From assembly GCA_022072055.1 (NCBI GenBank), contig JAJVIK010000025.1, positions 1 through 64,000 on the forward strand: a stretch of 64,000 bases of DNA, in the 5' to 3' direction. The position numbers and the translations under genes are program-made. Source of the stretch: a bacterium. Lineage in GTDB: Bacteria; Hinthialibacterota; Hinthialibacteria; OLB16. The notes under the pieces were generated by a model that searched no databases, was not told where the DNA came from, and worked only from the letters and a program-made list of their open reading frames with translations. Numbering within the stretch: position 1 is the first letter of the stretch; every line of letters begins with the position of its first letter. This document shows positions 35,142 through 43,038 of this stretch, one piece after another.

Positions 35142-36767
35142 TCAGCGTGATTCCCGTCGGTGGAGATCAAGGATCTCCTCGGCGGACAGGGCGCGTGGGT
35201 AAACCCGAATGTCACGCATCTTTCCGTGGAAGAAGTCATGAGATCCCCTTCCGATGGAAAAGGGGGCGCTGTTGGCGAGGTCCACCCGTTCCGGCCGGGC
35301 GGCTTCCCGCTCGGAAGCCGGCTTCCCATTCACGAACAGGCGCGCCCGGTTCCCATCGCGGACCGCGACCACATGGCATGGGCCGGAACCGATATCGTAG
35401 TCATACCCGGCGCAGACCCCCGCGGACAGGGAATGAACATGGCCTGATGGTAGGACACCGCAGAACAGACTCCCGTCATAAACCGCCATCGACCAAGCGC
35501 GACGGTATTTCACATCCTGGGTCCAATCCAGCCGTCCGGTCGGAGTCCATTTCGTTCCGCCATCGAATCGGTAGACCTCCGCGAGCGGAAGACTGCCCGC
35601 ATAGAGCTTGCCGTTGTAGACCGCCATGCCCATGGTCTCGAGCTCCTCCCCCAATCGTCCCGCGTGCCACCAGGTCCTCTCGCCTCCGTAACGGAAGACT
35701 CCCGCTTCCGGCCAGGTTCCCGCGAAGAGCTCGCCGCCGTACACGGCGAAGGAGTACACCTGATCCACTCCCGCCTGTCCCCCCGCGAAACTCCATTCCG
35801 ACGGTTCCCGGAAGGTGTGGACCGCCCCTTGCTTGTTCCCCTCATTTCCGGCCAGAAAGAACTCCCCGTTGAAAACCCCCATCGACATCAAACGTCTCCC
35901 AGGGCTGCCCACAAGCGTCCAAGTTTTCTCACCATCGAATCGGTAAAGCCCCTGGTGGTAAATCGGGATGGCGTAAAGCCGGCCCGCGAAGGCGCCCATG
36001 CAATAGACCGTGTCGGCTTCCCCCAGGCCTCCGCAATCACTCCACTGCTTGCCGCCTTCATACCGGAACACATGGCCACCCGGCGTTTGGTTGGGGGAAT
36101 CCGGAAGGGCCGAACCGCCCGCGCGGTATCTCCCGGTTCCGGCATGGAGGCGCCCCTGATAGACCGCCAGCGAAAGAACCGAATTGCTACCATCGGGGTT
36201 CCCGCAATCCTCCCAATCGCCCCCCCCGAGGAAGCGGTACACCTTGCCGCGCCCCTCGGGCCCCGGTTCATAGGTCCCGGCGAAGAGGCTCCCCTGGAAG
36301 ACGGTCAAAGCGGCCACCCAGGCGGCGTTTCCAGGGCGACCCCGGTCGGTCCAGATCGGTTCGGAGCCCCAGTCGATTCCGAATAGGACATTTCCCCAAT
36401 TGGACTGGGAGGAGGTGACCCCGGCGAAATTCTCGACGAGCAGGTTGAATCCGCGCCGAGCGGTCGGATCGAACCCCCCCAGGATGTCCCCGGGAACATC
36501 ATCGCCCCGGTCGTCCAATTGAATCCAGGCCGAGAGGGTGAAGTCTTGCGTACCCATCGGGATCGAACCGGGGGCGACTTCCACAAAGGCTCGCCGTCCA
36601 TCAAAGACCGCCCAGCCCTCCTCGAAGGCGACCCCTCGATTGGCCCCGTGACGCTGGTTTCCCGACACATCCAGGCAGTCCTGGTGGAGCGGCCAGTGGG
36701 CGATGGGGTCCGCGCCGGGGTCGGCGGCGAGCGCGAGGGCAAGCGAACACAGAAGGTGGGTCATCAT
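35142..36767 (-). CDS. Exported LamG-domain protein interrupted by a kelch-like propeller
   Basis: I start at ATG 36767 because AGGAG lies eight bases upstream and MMTHLLCSLALALAADP is a signal peptide; 52 upstream codons in frame do not look coding. The 541-residue product opens with the first half of a LamG jelly roll (IAHWPLHQDCLDVSGNQRHG to RGFNLLVENFAG). About 300 residues of repeats follow, including LAVYQGRLHAGTG, FAVYGGELFAGTW, MAVYNGKLYAGSL and MAVYDGSLFCGVL. Then the second LamG half appears (HVVAVRDGNRARLFVNGKPAS to FHGKMRDIRVYPRALSAEEI). The propeller therefore seems to be inserted within the LamG domain. Ligand unknown; glycan binding is likely for the LamG part. Confidence 0.85.
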   Translation of the reverse strand: MMTHLLCSLALALAADPGADPIAHWPLHQDCLDVSGNQRHGANRGVAFEEGWAVFDGRRAFVEVAPGSIPMGTQDFTLSAWIQLDDRGDDVPGDILGGFDPTARRGFNLLVENFAGVTSSQSNWGNVLFGIDWGSEPIWTDRGRPGNAAWVAALTVFQGSLFAGTYEPGPEGRGKVYRFLGGGDWEDCGNPDGSNSVLSLAVYQGRLHAGTGRYRAGGSALPDSPNQTPGGHVFRYEGGKQWSDCGGLGEADTVYCMGAFAGRLYAIPIYHQGLYRFDGEKTWTLVGSPGRRLMSMGVFNGEFFLAGNEGNKQGAVHTFREPSEWSFAGGQAGVDQVYSFAVYGGELFAGTWPEAGVFRYGGERTWWHAGRLGEELETMGMAVYNGKLYAGSLPLAEVYRFDGGTKWTPTGRLDWTQDVKYRRAWSMAVYDGSLFCGVLPSGHVHSLSAGVCAGYDYDIGSGPCHVVAVRDGNRARLFVNGKPASEREAARPERVDLANSAPFSIGRGSHDFFHGKMRDIRVYPRALSAEEILDLHRRESR

Positions 36768-37016
36768 GGTCCCGGCTCCTGATCTTGGTCTTGGAACAGA
36801 AACATAGCACAAGGAAGCGGCGGTCTGGGATAAGTCGCCCTTTGAGGCCACCGAGCCTGGCCATCCCATGCGTCGCGGGTTGGTTGCGTCGCGGGACGGA
36901 TAAATGTCCCCACATCCCCGCACGCATCAGAAACTACCTGTCCATCTCCCCCATTTCTGCTATACTTCTCCTTGAACTCGCCGCCCCCGACACTTCTGAT
37001 GCCCGGAGGCTGTCCG

Positions 37017-38960
37017 ATGCCCAATCCCACGCGCTTCTTTCTGGTCGTCACCCTGCTTGCTGTTCCAGGTCCCCTCCCCGCTGGGATTCTCCGTGTCTCC
37101 CCCGATGGGAATGGAACAGATCCCGCCACGTGGGAGGGAGCTCACGCGACCATCACGGCGGCGATTGACTCCGCTCAAGCTGGTGACCAGATTTGGGTGC
37201 GACAGGGGCGGTACAATGAATCCCTGACACTGAAGTCAGGGATTGCCCTATACGGTGGATTCGAGGGAGATGAGTCTAATTCGGAGTTCGGGCAGAGGGA
37301 CTGGGAAGCAAATGAGACCATCCTTGATGGAACTGGGCTTAGCAAGAGTCTCATATACGTAGCCAATCTTTCCTTCGCAACAGTCGATGGTGTGACAGCC
37401 ACGAACGTGGACTTTTTTCACAACCATCCTACCCTCCCGAACCAGTTTGGTGGAGCATTCTCAATCAAGGAATCTAATAACATTCTAATTCGTAATTGCT
37501 ACATTTCCAACAACCATGTAATATTCACGGATTCCGAGAGTGGCGGTGGGATTGCCTGTAGGAATTCCGATCTACAATTGTTTTCAACTGTTCTCACGGG
37601 AAATAGGGCCTATGGGAATGGCAGTGGATTGTTTCTCGATAGCTCATCTGCAGAAATAAGAAATTGTACATTTAACGCGAATTTAGAGAGTGTGGCAGGC
37701 TCCCTCTTTGTGAAAGGACGGTCTGGATCGATTACCGTCGATTCGTGCTGCTTCAACGCTAATCGGTCCTCCGATGGTCCGGGCATATCCATCGTGGCTG
37801 ATCCTTTATCACCACTTATTGTTAATTGCACTAAATGTTGCTTTGTTAATAACCGCTCCCTGGCCACGGCCTTTGCGACTGGAGGTGCTGTTGCTATAAC
37901 CAGCGGAAGGTTAGCACTGCAGAATTGTTTCTTTGTCGGGAATGGCTTTGAGGTTTTCCAAGCCGGATCCGGTGGCGCGGTGTACGTGAGCATTACCGAC
38001 GACGTCCTGATTGAGGACTGCACCTTCACCGAGAACTTCGCCAATTTTGGTGGCGCGGTGTACTTCTATGGTTCCGAGGGGGTCATCCGGCGGTGTCTCT
38101 TTGAAGGAAACCACGCCAGGAAGGGTGGGGCTGGATATTTCGTTGCGGAAGGTATCGTGGAGGATTCCCTGTTCATGCGGAACATGTCTGATGTCGCCGG
38201 AGGCGCCGTTCAGCTTGACATCTTTGGCATCGGGTCCAGCTTTTCGATGGAACGCTGCCAGTTAATTGCGAACCACTCCAATGGAGATGGCGGTGCGTTT
38301 GAATGTGATATTCCTGGCGCGACAGTTTCAAATTGTTTGATTGCCTCCAACACGGCTGAGGGGTTTGGCGGAGGAATTCTGCAGGAAGATGGGGATGACA
38401 CGCGCTTCGTCAACTGCACGATTGTGGATAATCACTGCGCTGAGGAGGGCGGAGGCGTCTATCGGATTGAGGATCAACCATTTGATTTTGGGATCGACTG
38501 GAGCAACTGCATCCTATTCGCCAATGGGCCGGAGCAGATCGCTGGGGTGGGTCCGGACAACCTCCGCCTCACCTACTCCCTCGTGCAAGGCGGGTGGGCG
38601 GGAAAGGGGAATATCGACGCCGACCCGTTGTTTCAGGATGCGGGCGGGGGAGACTATCGACTGCAACTCGCCTCCCCATGCATTGACACCGCGTCCGGGA
38701 CCGGTCCCAGTGAGGACCTGCCGGGGAATCCACGCCCGGTGGACATCCCCGGCGTCGGGCATGATGGGGAGGGGACCTTTGACATGGGGGCCTATGAGTT
38801 TCAGATCGCGGAGATGCCCACACCCACCCCGACGCTCACCGAAACTCCGATCCCGGCACCCACCCTGCATCCGGGGACGGACATCAATCGGAGCGGGAAG
38901 GTGGACGTGGAGGATTTGCTGCTGCTGATTCGGGATTGGCGGAAAGTGAGCGGGCCGTAG
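37017..38960 (+). CDS. Exported parallel beta-helix protein with dockerin-like C-terminus
   Basis: ATG 37017 follows GGAGG by seven bases and begins a signal peptide (MPNPTRFFLVVTLLAVPGPL). The 647-residue protein is a right-handed parallel beta-helix with many short turns such as NCYISNNHVIF, DCTFTENFANFGGAVYF and NCTIVDNHCAEEGGGVY, as in pectate-lyase-like and adhesin-like surface proteins. It ends in a Thr/Pro linker and DINRSGKVDVEDLLLLIRDW, a single dockerin-like calcium loop. The middle of the gene (about 37300-38400) is clearly more AT-rich than both ends. A TATACT box at 36961 is a possible promoter element. No catalytic site is recognised, so binding or lyase activity is open. Confidence 0.88.
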   Translation: MPNPTRFFLVVTLLAVPGPLPAGILRVSPDGNGTDPATWEGAHATITAAIDSAQAGDQIWVRQGRYNESLTLKSGIALYGGFEGDESNSEFGQRDWEANETILDGTGLSKSLIYVANLSFATVDGVTATNVDFFHNHPTLPNQFGGAFSIKESNNILIRNCYISNNHVIFTDSESGGGIACRNSDLQLFSTVLTGNRAYGNGSGLFLDSSSAEIRNCTFNANLESVAGSLFVKGRSGSITVDSCCFNANRSSDGPGISIVADPLSPLIVNCTKCCFVNNRSLATAFATGGAVAITSGRLALQNCFFVGNGFEVFQAGSGGAVYVSITDDVLIEDCTFTENFANFGGAVYFYGSEGVIRRCLFEGNHARKGGAGYFVAEGIVEDSLFMRNMSDVAGGAVQLDIFGIGSSFSMERCQLIANHSNGDGGAFECDIPGATVSNCLIASNTAEGFGGGILQEDGDDTRFVNCTIVDNHCAEEGGGVYRIEDQPFDFGIDWSNCILFANGPEQIAGVGPDNLRLTYSLVQGGWAGKGNIDADPLFQDAGGGDYRLQLASPCIDTASGTGPSEDLPGNPRPVDIPGVGHDGEGTFDMGAYEFQIAEMPTPTPTLTETPIPAPTLHPGTDINRSGKVDVEDLLLLIRDWRKVSGP

Positions 38961-39474
38961 CGAGAGGACCCTCACCCCGGCCCTCTTACGCGAGCGGGAG
39001 AGGGAGAAGTGTCCGAGCCGCGCGCGTGAGCAAGCGGGCGGGTCGTGACACGGAGTCGAGGCTTCAGCCTCACCGGTCGCGCCGCACACGGGGCTGAAGC
39101 CCCTACTCCGACAGGGACGACTTGCTCGCCCATGAGTTGCACTCCTGGGCGGGACCGCTCCCTCACGGTCGCGGCTCGGTTACCTTGCTCGCCCATGAGT
39201 TGCGCTCATGGGCGGGACCGCTCCCTCACGGTCGCGGCTCGGAGGCGCGCGCGGGAACGGGGATGTAGGACAAGCATCTTGCCTGTCAGTCCGTGTGGCC
39301 CAAGGTGTAGGCTGGGACTCACCCCAGCGCCCCGCGGGCCAAGGTGGGGGAACCCCCACCCGATATCCTCGGGCGTTGTTCCAAGTCGAGAGAAGTCCGG
39401 CTAGAATGGTTTCCTTCCGGGTGATGCGGGGCTGACTCGGAGAGACCCTTTTTCAGTATCTGAGGACCGATTTC
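38961..39474. repeat. Non-coding mosaic of palindromic repeat modules
   Basis: The 514-bp gap holds no convincing gene. It consists of many short palindromes in a row: CCCTCT...AGAGGG (38981-39004), a GCGCGTGAGCAAGCGGGCGGGTC module (39022-39044, quoted in part), GAGGCTTCAGCCTC (39058-39071), GGGGCTGAAGCCCC (39090-39103), two GCCCATGAG-type hairpins within a tandem repeat, GGACAAGC...CTTGCCTGTC (39268-39287), GCTGGG...CCCAGC (39310-39328) and GGTGGGGG-AA-CCCCCACC (39343-39360). Several recur in other gaps of the window. Confidence 0.75.
39121..39242. repeat. Tandem duplication, two 59-bp units with 63-bp period
   Basis: Units 39121-39179 and 39184-39242 differ at two positions only. Each starts CTTGCTCGCCCATGAG, contains a hairpin and ends with GGTCGCGGCTCGG. 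The second unit has the perfect hairpin GCCCATGAG-TTGCG-CTCATGGGC; in the first, two changes weaken it. Confidence 0.88.
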
Positions 39475-41049
39475 ATGGAGAACCAGACATTAGGTCTGAG
39501 CGGGCCGAATCCCGTCGCCGAGGAGCAGTTTCGCAAGGGATTTGAACTCGCCAAGCAGGGGGATGCGGATGGCGCCTGTCTGGCGATCGAGGCCGCCATC
39601 GCGATCTCCCCCGACGACAGCAGGTATCATGACCTTCTCGGGACCTTGTACGCCAAGCGCGGGGTTTACGAAATGGCGGTGGCGGAGTGGAAGCGGTCCA
39701 TCGAATGCGACCCGGACCACGCGGAGGTTTTCAGGCGAATCGAGACCGCCGAGAAGATGCGCGCGCGGGCTCAGGTTGCGGGGAACCGCCTGAACTGGTT
39801 GGCCCTTTCCGTGCTCGCGGTCGCCGTGGTGGCGGGCGCCGCCGCGGCCACTTGGTTCCATCGTTCGGCGCGGAACGCGAAGGCCCAACTCGCGGATGCC
39901 CTCGAACAAGTCGCGAGCGCCCAGGAGGGGATGGTGGACATGGGAACGCACGAGGCGCTCCTTGCCGAAAAGGTCCAGGCGGCCTCCAAGGTGACCGAGC
40001 TTGCCGCGCGAGTGGGAGAGCTCACCAAGAAGGTCGAGGAATACCAGACAAGCAGCGTTCCCAAGTCGGAGCTGGATCGTGAAAAAGAGGTCCGCGCGAA
40101 GATTCAGAGCGAACTCGCGGCGGCGCGCAAGATTGTGGATGAAATGAAACCTCAGATCGAAGCGATTCGAAGCGCTTCGGGAGCCCAGTCGCTTGCGCTG
40201 CAAGTCCGGCAGAAGGAAGAGACAATCCAATCCTTGGACAAGCAGTACAAGTCTCTCTACGACCAACACAAGCAAACCGAGGCGGAGCATGCCAAGACTA
40301 AGGAGCAGCTCGCCTCCCTGCGGGCTCATGTCGCGGACTTGGAGGAGCAGTCGGCCAAGCTCCTATCAGCGACTGACAGCACAAAACTCCGGGCCGAAAA
40401 CCGGCAGCTCAAGGATCAACTGGCACAGGGCGGGGGCGCGCCGCCGGGCGGAGCCGGCGACCGGGAGGTTTCGTTGCTGTTGAACCCGGTCCTGGAGGCG
40501 GTCCGTTACACCCTGGAGGGGCGCAAGGCGGAGGCGGCGGCGAAGCTGAAAAGTGTCCAGGCCAAGGTCCCGGAAGGGGTCCCGATCGTGGAGACCATCG
40601 CGGCGCTTTCTGCTCCGATCGGCCCGACTCCAACACCCGCCGCGGCCGCGGTTGAGAAGGCCGTCGAAAAGCCCACGGAGAAAGCCACTCCCAAGCCGAC
40701 GAAAGTCCCCTCCAAGGAGCCCACCAAGGCGCGCGCAAAACCCGAGCCGGAGCCGACCAAGAAGGCCAAGCCCACGGCCAGTCCCACTCCGGGACGCGCA
40801 GTCGCCAGCGCCCGTCAGGTTCGCCGCTTGGATGAAAAGGAGCCGACCGGGCGTGAAGTGGAGAAATCGGACCCCAAGGCCGAGCTCTATGAGCGCAAGA
40901 AGCGCCTCCGCGACCAGGCGCTTGCCCTGTACAAGCAGCGCAAGTTCGGCGAGGCCGCGCGGGTCATCGACCAAGCCTACCGGATTGATCCGAAGGACCC
41001 TGGGGTCCTGCAGCTGCGGGATGCGATCCGCAATGCGGGCTCAAACTGA
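39475..41049 (+). CDS. TPR and coiled-coil membrane protein
   Basis: The 524-residue protein has an N-terminal TPR-type region (residues about 15-95, DDSRYHDLLGTLYAKRGVYE), one transmembrane helix (about 107-127), a long coiled coil (about 130-315, many Glu/Lys/Gln heptads), a Pro/Lys/Thr-rich linker (about 375-445) and a final TPR-like helix pair (ALYKQRKFGEAARVIDQAYR). It probably spans from the cytoplasm into the periplasm and bridges to the wall or another protein. No enzyme motif is present. It precedes larB by five bases and so starts a three-gene unit with larB and the AAA ATPase gene. Confidence 0.85.
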   Translation: MENQTLGLSGPNPVAEEQFRKGFELAKQGDADGACLAIEAAIAISPDDSRYHDLLGTLYAKRGVYEMAVAEWKRSIECDPDHAEVFRRIETAEKMRARAQVAGNRLNWLALSVLAVAVVAGAAAATWFHRSARNAKAQLADALEQVASAQEGMVDMGTHEALLAEKVQAASKVTELAARVGELTKKVEEYQTSSVPKSELDREKEVRAKIQSELAAARKIVDEMKPQIEAIRSASGAQSLALQVRQKEETIQSLDKQYKSLYDQHKQTEAEHAKTKEQLASLRAHVADLEEQSAKLLSATDSTKLRAENRQLKDQLAQGGGAPPGGAGDREVSLLLNPVLEAVRYTLEGRKAEAAAKLKSVQAKVPEGVPIVETIAALSAPIGPTPTPAAAAVEKAVEKPTEKATPKPTKVPSKEPTKARAKPEPEPTKKAKPTASPTPGRAVASARQVRRLDEKEPTGREVEKSDPKAELYERKKRLRDQALALYKQRKFGEAARVIDQAYRIDPKDPGVLQLRDAIRNAGSN

Positions 41050-41054
41050 AGCGC

Positions 41055-41837
41055 ATGGACTCCGCGGCCCTCTCCGAGTTTTTGGACCGAGTCCGGGAGG
41101 GAACCCTGACCAAGGAGGAGGCTCTCGCAAGGCTGTCAAACCTTCCCTTCGAGGATATCGGATATGCGCGGGTCGACCACCATCGCGTCCTCCGGAAGGG
41201 TTTTCCCGAGGTGATATTCGCGGCGGGTAAGACAGCCGAGCAGACCGCCACCATCTTCGAGCGTCTCGCGGGCCGGAGCGACCGGGTGCTGGCCACGCAT
41301 GTCTCCGCGGAGACCGCCGAACGAACCCTCGCCGCTGTCGCCGAGGCGCAATACCACGCCACCGCCCGGTGCCTCGCGCTGGACCGCAAGCCGGATGAGC
41401 CGCGCACTGGGAATGTCCTTGTGATTTGCGCGGGAACCTCCGACCTGCCAGTGGCCGAGGAGGCGGCGATCACCGCTTATCTGATGGGGGCCCGGGTGAA
41501 CCGGATCGTCGATGCCGGAGTGGCGGGGATTCACCGCCTGCTCGCCGAGGGGGAGATGCTGAAAGAGGCGCGGGTGGTGGTGGTCGTGGCGGGAATGGAG
41601 GGAGCGCTTCCGAGCGTGGTGGGAGGTCTGGTCGCCGCGCCGGTGATCGCGGTTCCCACCAGCGTGGGCTATGGCGCGAGTTTCGGGGGACTGGCGGCGC
41701 TGCTCGCGATGCTCAACAGCTGCGCATCGGGGGTTTCGGTGGTCAATATCGACAACGGATTCGGCGCGGGATATCAAGCGGCGCTGATCAACCGGCTGCC
41801 GGAGATTATGTCCGGCGCGGAGAAACGAGATGCCTAA
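41055..41837 (+). CDS. larB: Nickel-pincer cofactor biosynthesis protein LarB
   Basis: LarB carboxylates and hydrolyses nicotinic acid adenine dinucleotide, the first step to the nickel-pincer nucleotide used by lactate racemase (LarA) and related racemases or epimerases. The 260-residue length, the N-terminal helical part with FEDIGYARVDHHRVLRKGFP and the PurE-like C-terminal domain (CAGTSDLPVAEEAAITAYLM, GYGASFGGLAALLAMLNSC) are all typical. larC, larE and larA are not in the window. The gene lies between a coiled-coil protein gene and an AAA ATPase gene that starts inside its last codons (8-bp overlap). Confidence 0.93.
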   Translation: MDSAALSEFLDRVREGTLTKEEALARLSNLPFEDIGYARVDHHRVLRKGFPEVIFAAGKTAEQTATIFERLAGRSDRVLATHVSAETAERTLAAVAEAQYHATARCLALDRKPDEPRTGNVLVICAGTSDLPVAEEAAITAYLMGARVNRIVDAGVAGIHRLLAEGEMLKEARVVVVVAGMEGALPSVVGGLVAAPVIAVPTSVGYGASFGGLAALLAMLNSCASGVSVVNIDNGFGAGYQAALINRLPEIMSGAEKRDA

Positions 41838-43038
41838 GGAATACTCTCCGTTCAGCCCTGGAGTGCCGGTTCCGATTGAGTTCTTCATCGGAAGGACGGA
41901 GGAAATCAAGCACGTGATCGGAGCCGCGCGGAAATCCGTTTCACGCAGCTCCATCGAGCGCTGTTTTGTCACCGGCGATCGGGGGATCGGAAAGAGTTCC
42001 CTGTGTCGCTTCGCCCTTACTCTCGCGGAGCGGGACCTCAACCTCCTGGGTCTTCATGTCTTCCTCGGCGGGGTCCACACCCTTGAGGAGATGATCCGAC
42101 GAATCCTCGAACGACTGATCCGGGAAAGCCGAGACCGCCCCTGGTTTGAGACCGTCCGGCGCATCTTCGGAGACCATGTGAAAGAGGTTGGTTTGTTCGG
42201 AATCACCCTGGAGCTTGACTCCTCCGATAAGTTTCTCGCGCGGGCCGTGAGCGATTTTGTCCCCACCCTCAAACATCTTCTTAAACAAATCCGGGGACAA
42301 CGGGAGGGAATCATCCTGGTCCTGGATGATCTCAACGGCTTGGCGGGGACCGACCCATTCGCGAACTGGCTCAAGAGCATGGTGGACGAAATCGCCACCA
42401 GTCGCGACCCGATCCCGCTGACCCTTGTCTTGGTCGGCCTGGCCGAGAGACGCACGGAATTGATTCGTCGACAGCCTTCGTTGAACCGTGTCTTCGACCT
42501 GATTCTGATCGACAAGTTCTCAGCTCAAGAGGCCTCGGAGTTCTTCATTCAATTCTTCGCCGCGGTTGGCGTTCCAGTCGAGCGGGAAGCGCTCGCCCTC
42601 ATGACCCGATATTCGGGTGGATATCCGGTGCTCATGCACGAGATCGGCGATTCCGTATTCCAGGTGGATGAGGACGATCATATCGATGAGAAAGACGCCT
42701 TCTCGGGGATTGTGCGCGCCGCTGAAGTCGTTGGCGCCAAGTACATCGAGCCGGGGATCACGAGCGCGGTGCGGAGCGAAAAATACAAATCGATTTTGAA
42801 GAAGATCGCTCGGACACCCTTCGGTCACCGGTTTCTCAGAAAGGAAGTGGTTTCAGGCCTCACGGAGGACGAGGCCAGGGTCTTCGACAACTTTTTGCGC
42901 CGGATGGAACGGCTCGGAGTTGTAGGCAAGGATCTCGAACGTGGGCCGGGGATCTACATTTTCACGCGCGAAATCTACTACCTCTTTTTCTGGTTGCAGG
43001 CCCTCAGGGAGCTTCGGATCGAATCGAAAAGCGCCTGA
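41830..43038 (+). CDS. AAA/STAND-type P-loop ATPase
   Basis: The 402-residue protein has FFIGRTEEIKHVIGA at the start, Walker A GDRGIGKSSL near residue 49, Walker B GIILVLDDLNG near 160 and a C-terminal winged-helix-like region (LRRMERLGVVGKDL). The order matches the Orc1/Cdc6-like and archaeal-type ATPases often used as regulatory switches. GGAG lies eight bases before the ATG inside larB. The function is unknown; placement in one unit with larB may be chance or may hint at control of metal cofactor assembly. Its last 61 bp overlap the convergent hydrolase gene. Confidence 0.9.
   Translation: MPKEYSPFSPGVPVPIEFFIGRTEEIKHVIGAARKSVSRSSIERCFVTGDRGIGKSSLCRFALTLAERDLNLLGLHVFLGGVHTLEEMIRRILERLIRESRDRPWFETVRRIFGDHVKEVGLFGITLELDSSDKFLARAVSDFVPTLKHLLKQIRGQREGIILVLDDLNGLAGTDPFANWLKSMVDEIATSRDPIPLTLVLVGLAERRTELIRRQPSLNRVFDLILIDKFSAQEASEFFIQFFAAVGVPVEREALALMTRYSGGYPVLMHEIGDSVFQVDEDDHIDEKDAFSGIVRAAEVVGAKYIEPGITSAVRSEKYKSILKKIARTPFGHRFLRKEVVSGLTEDEARVFDNFLRRMERLGVVGKDLERGPGIYIFTREIYYLFFWLQALRELRIESKSA

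Noticed and set aside
39121-39242. Start of a CRISPR array
   Set aside because: Only two units, spacing of 4 bp, and palindromic units shared with other gaps; no cas genes in the window.
41055-41837. PurE-type phosphoribosylaminoimidazole carboxylase
   Set aside because: The C-terminal half is PurE-like, but the 260-residue length and the N-terminal RVDHHRVLRKGFP segment identify LarB.
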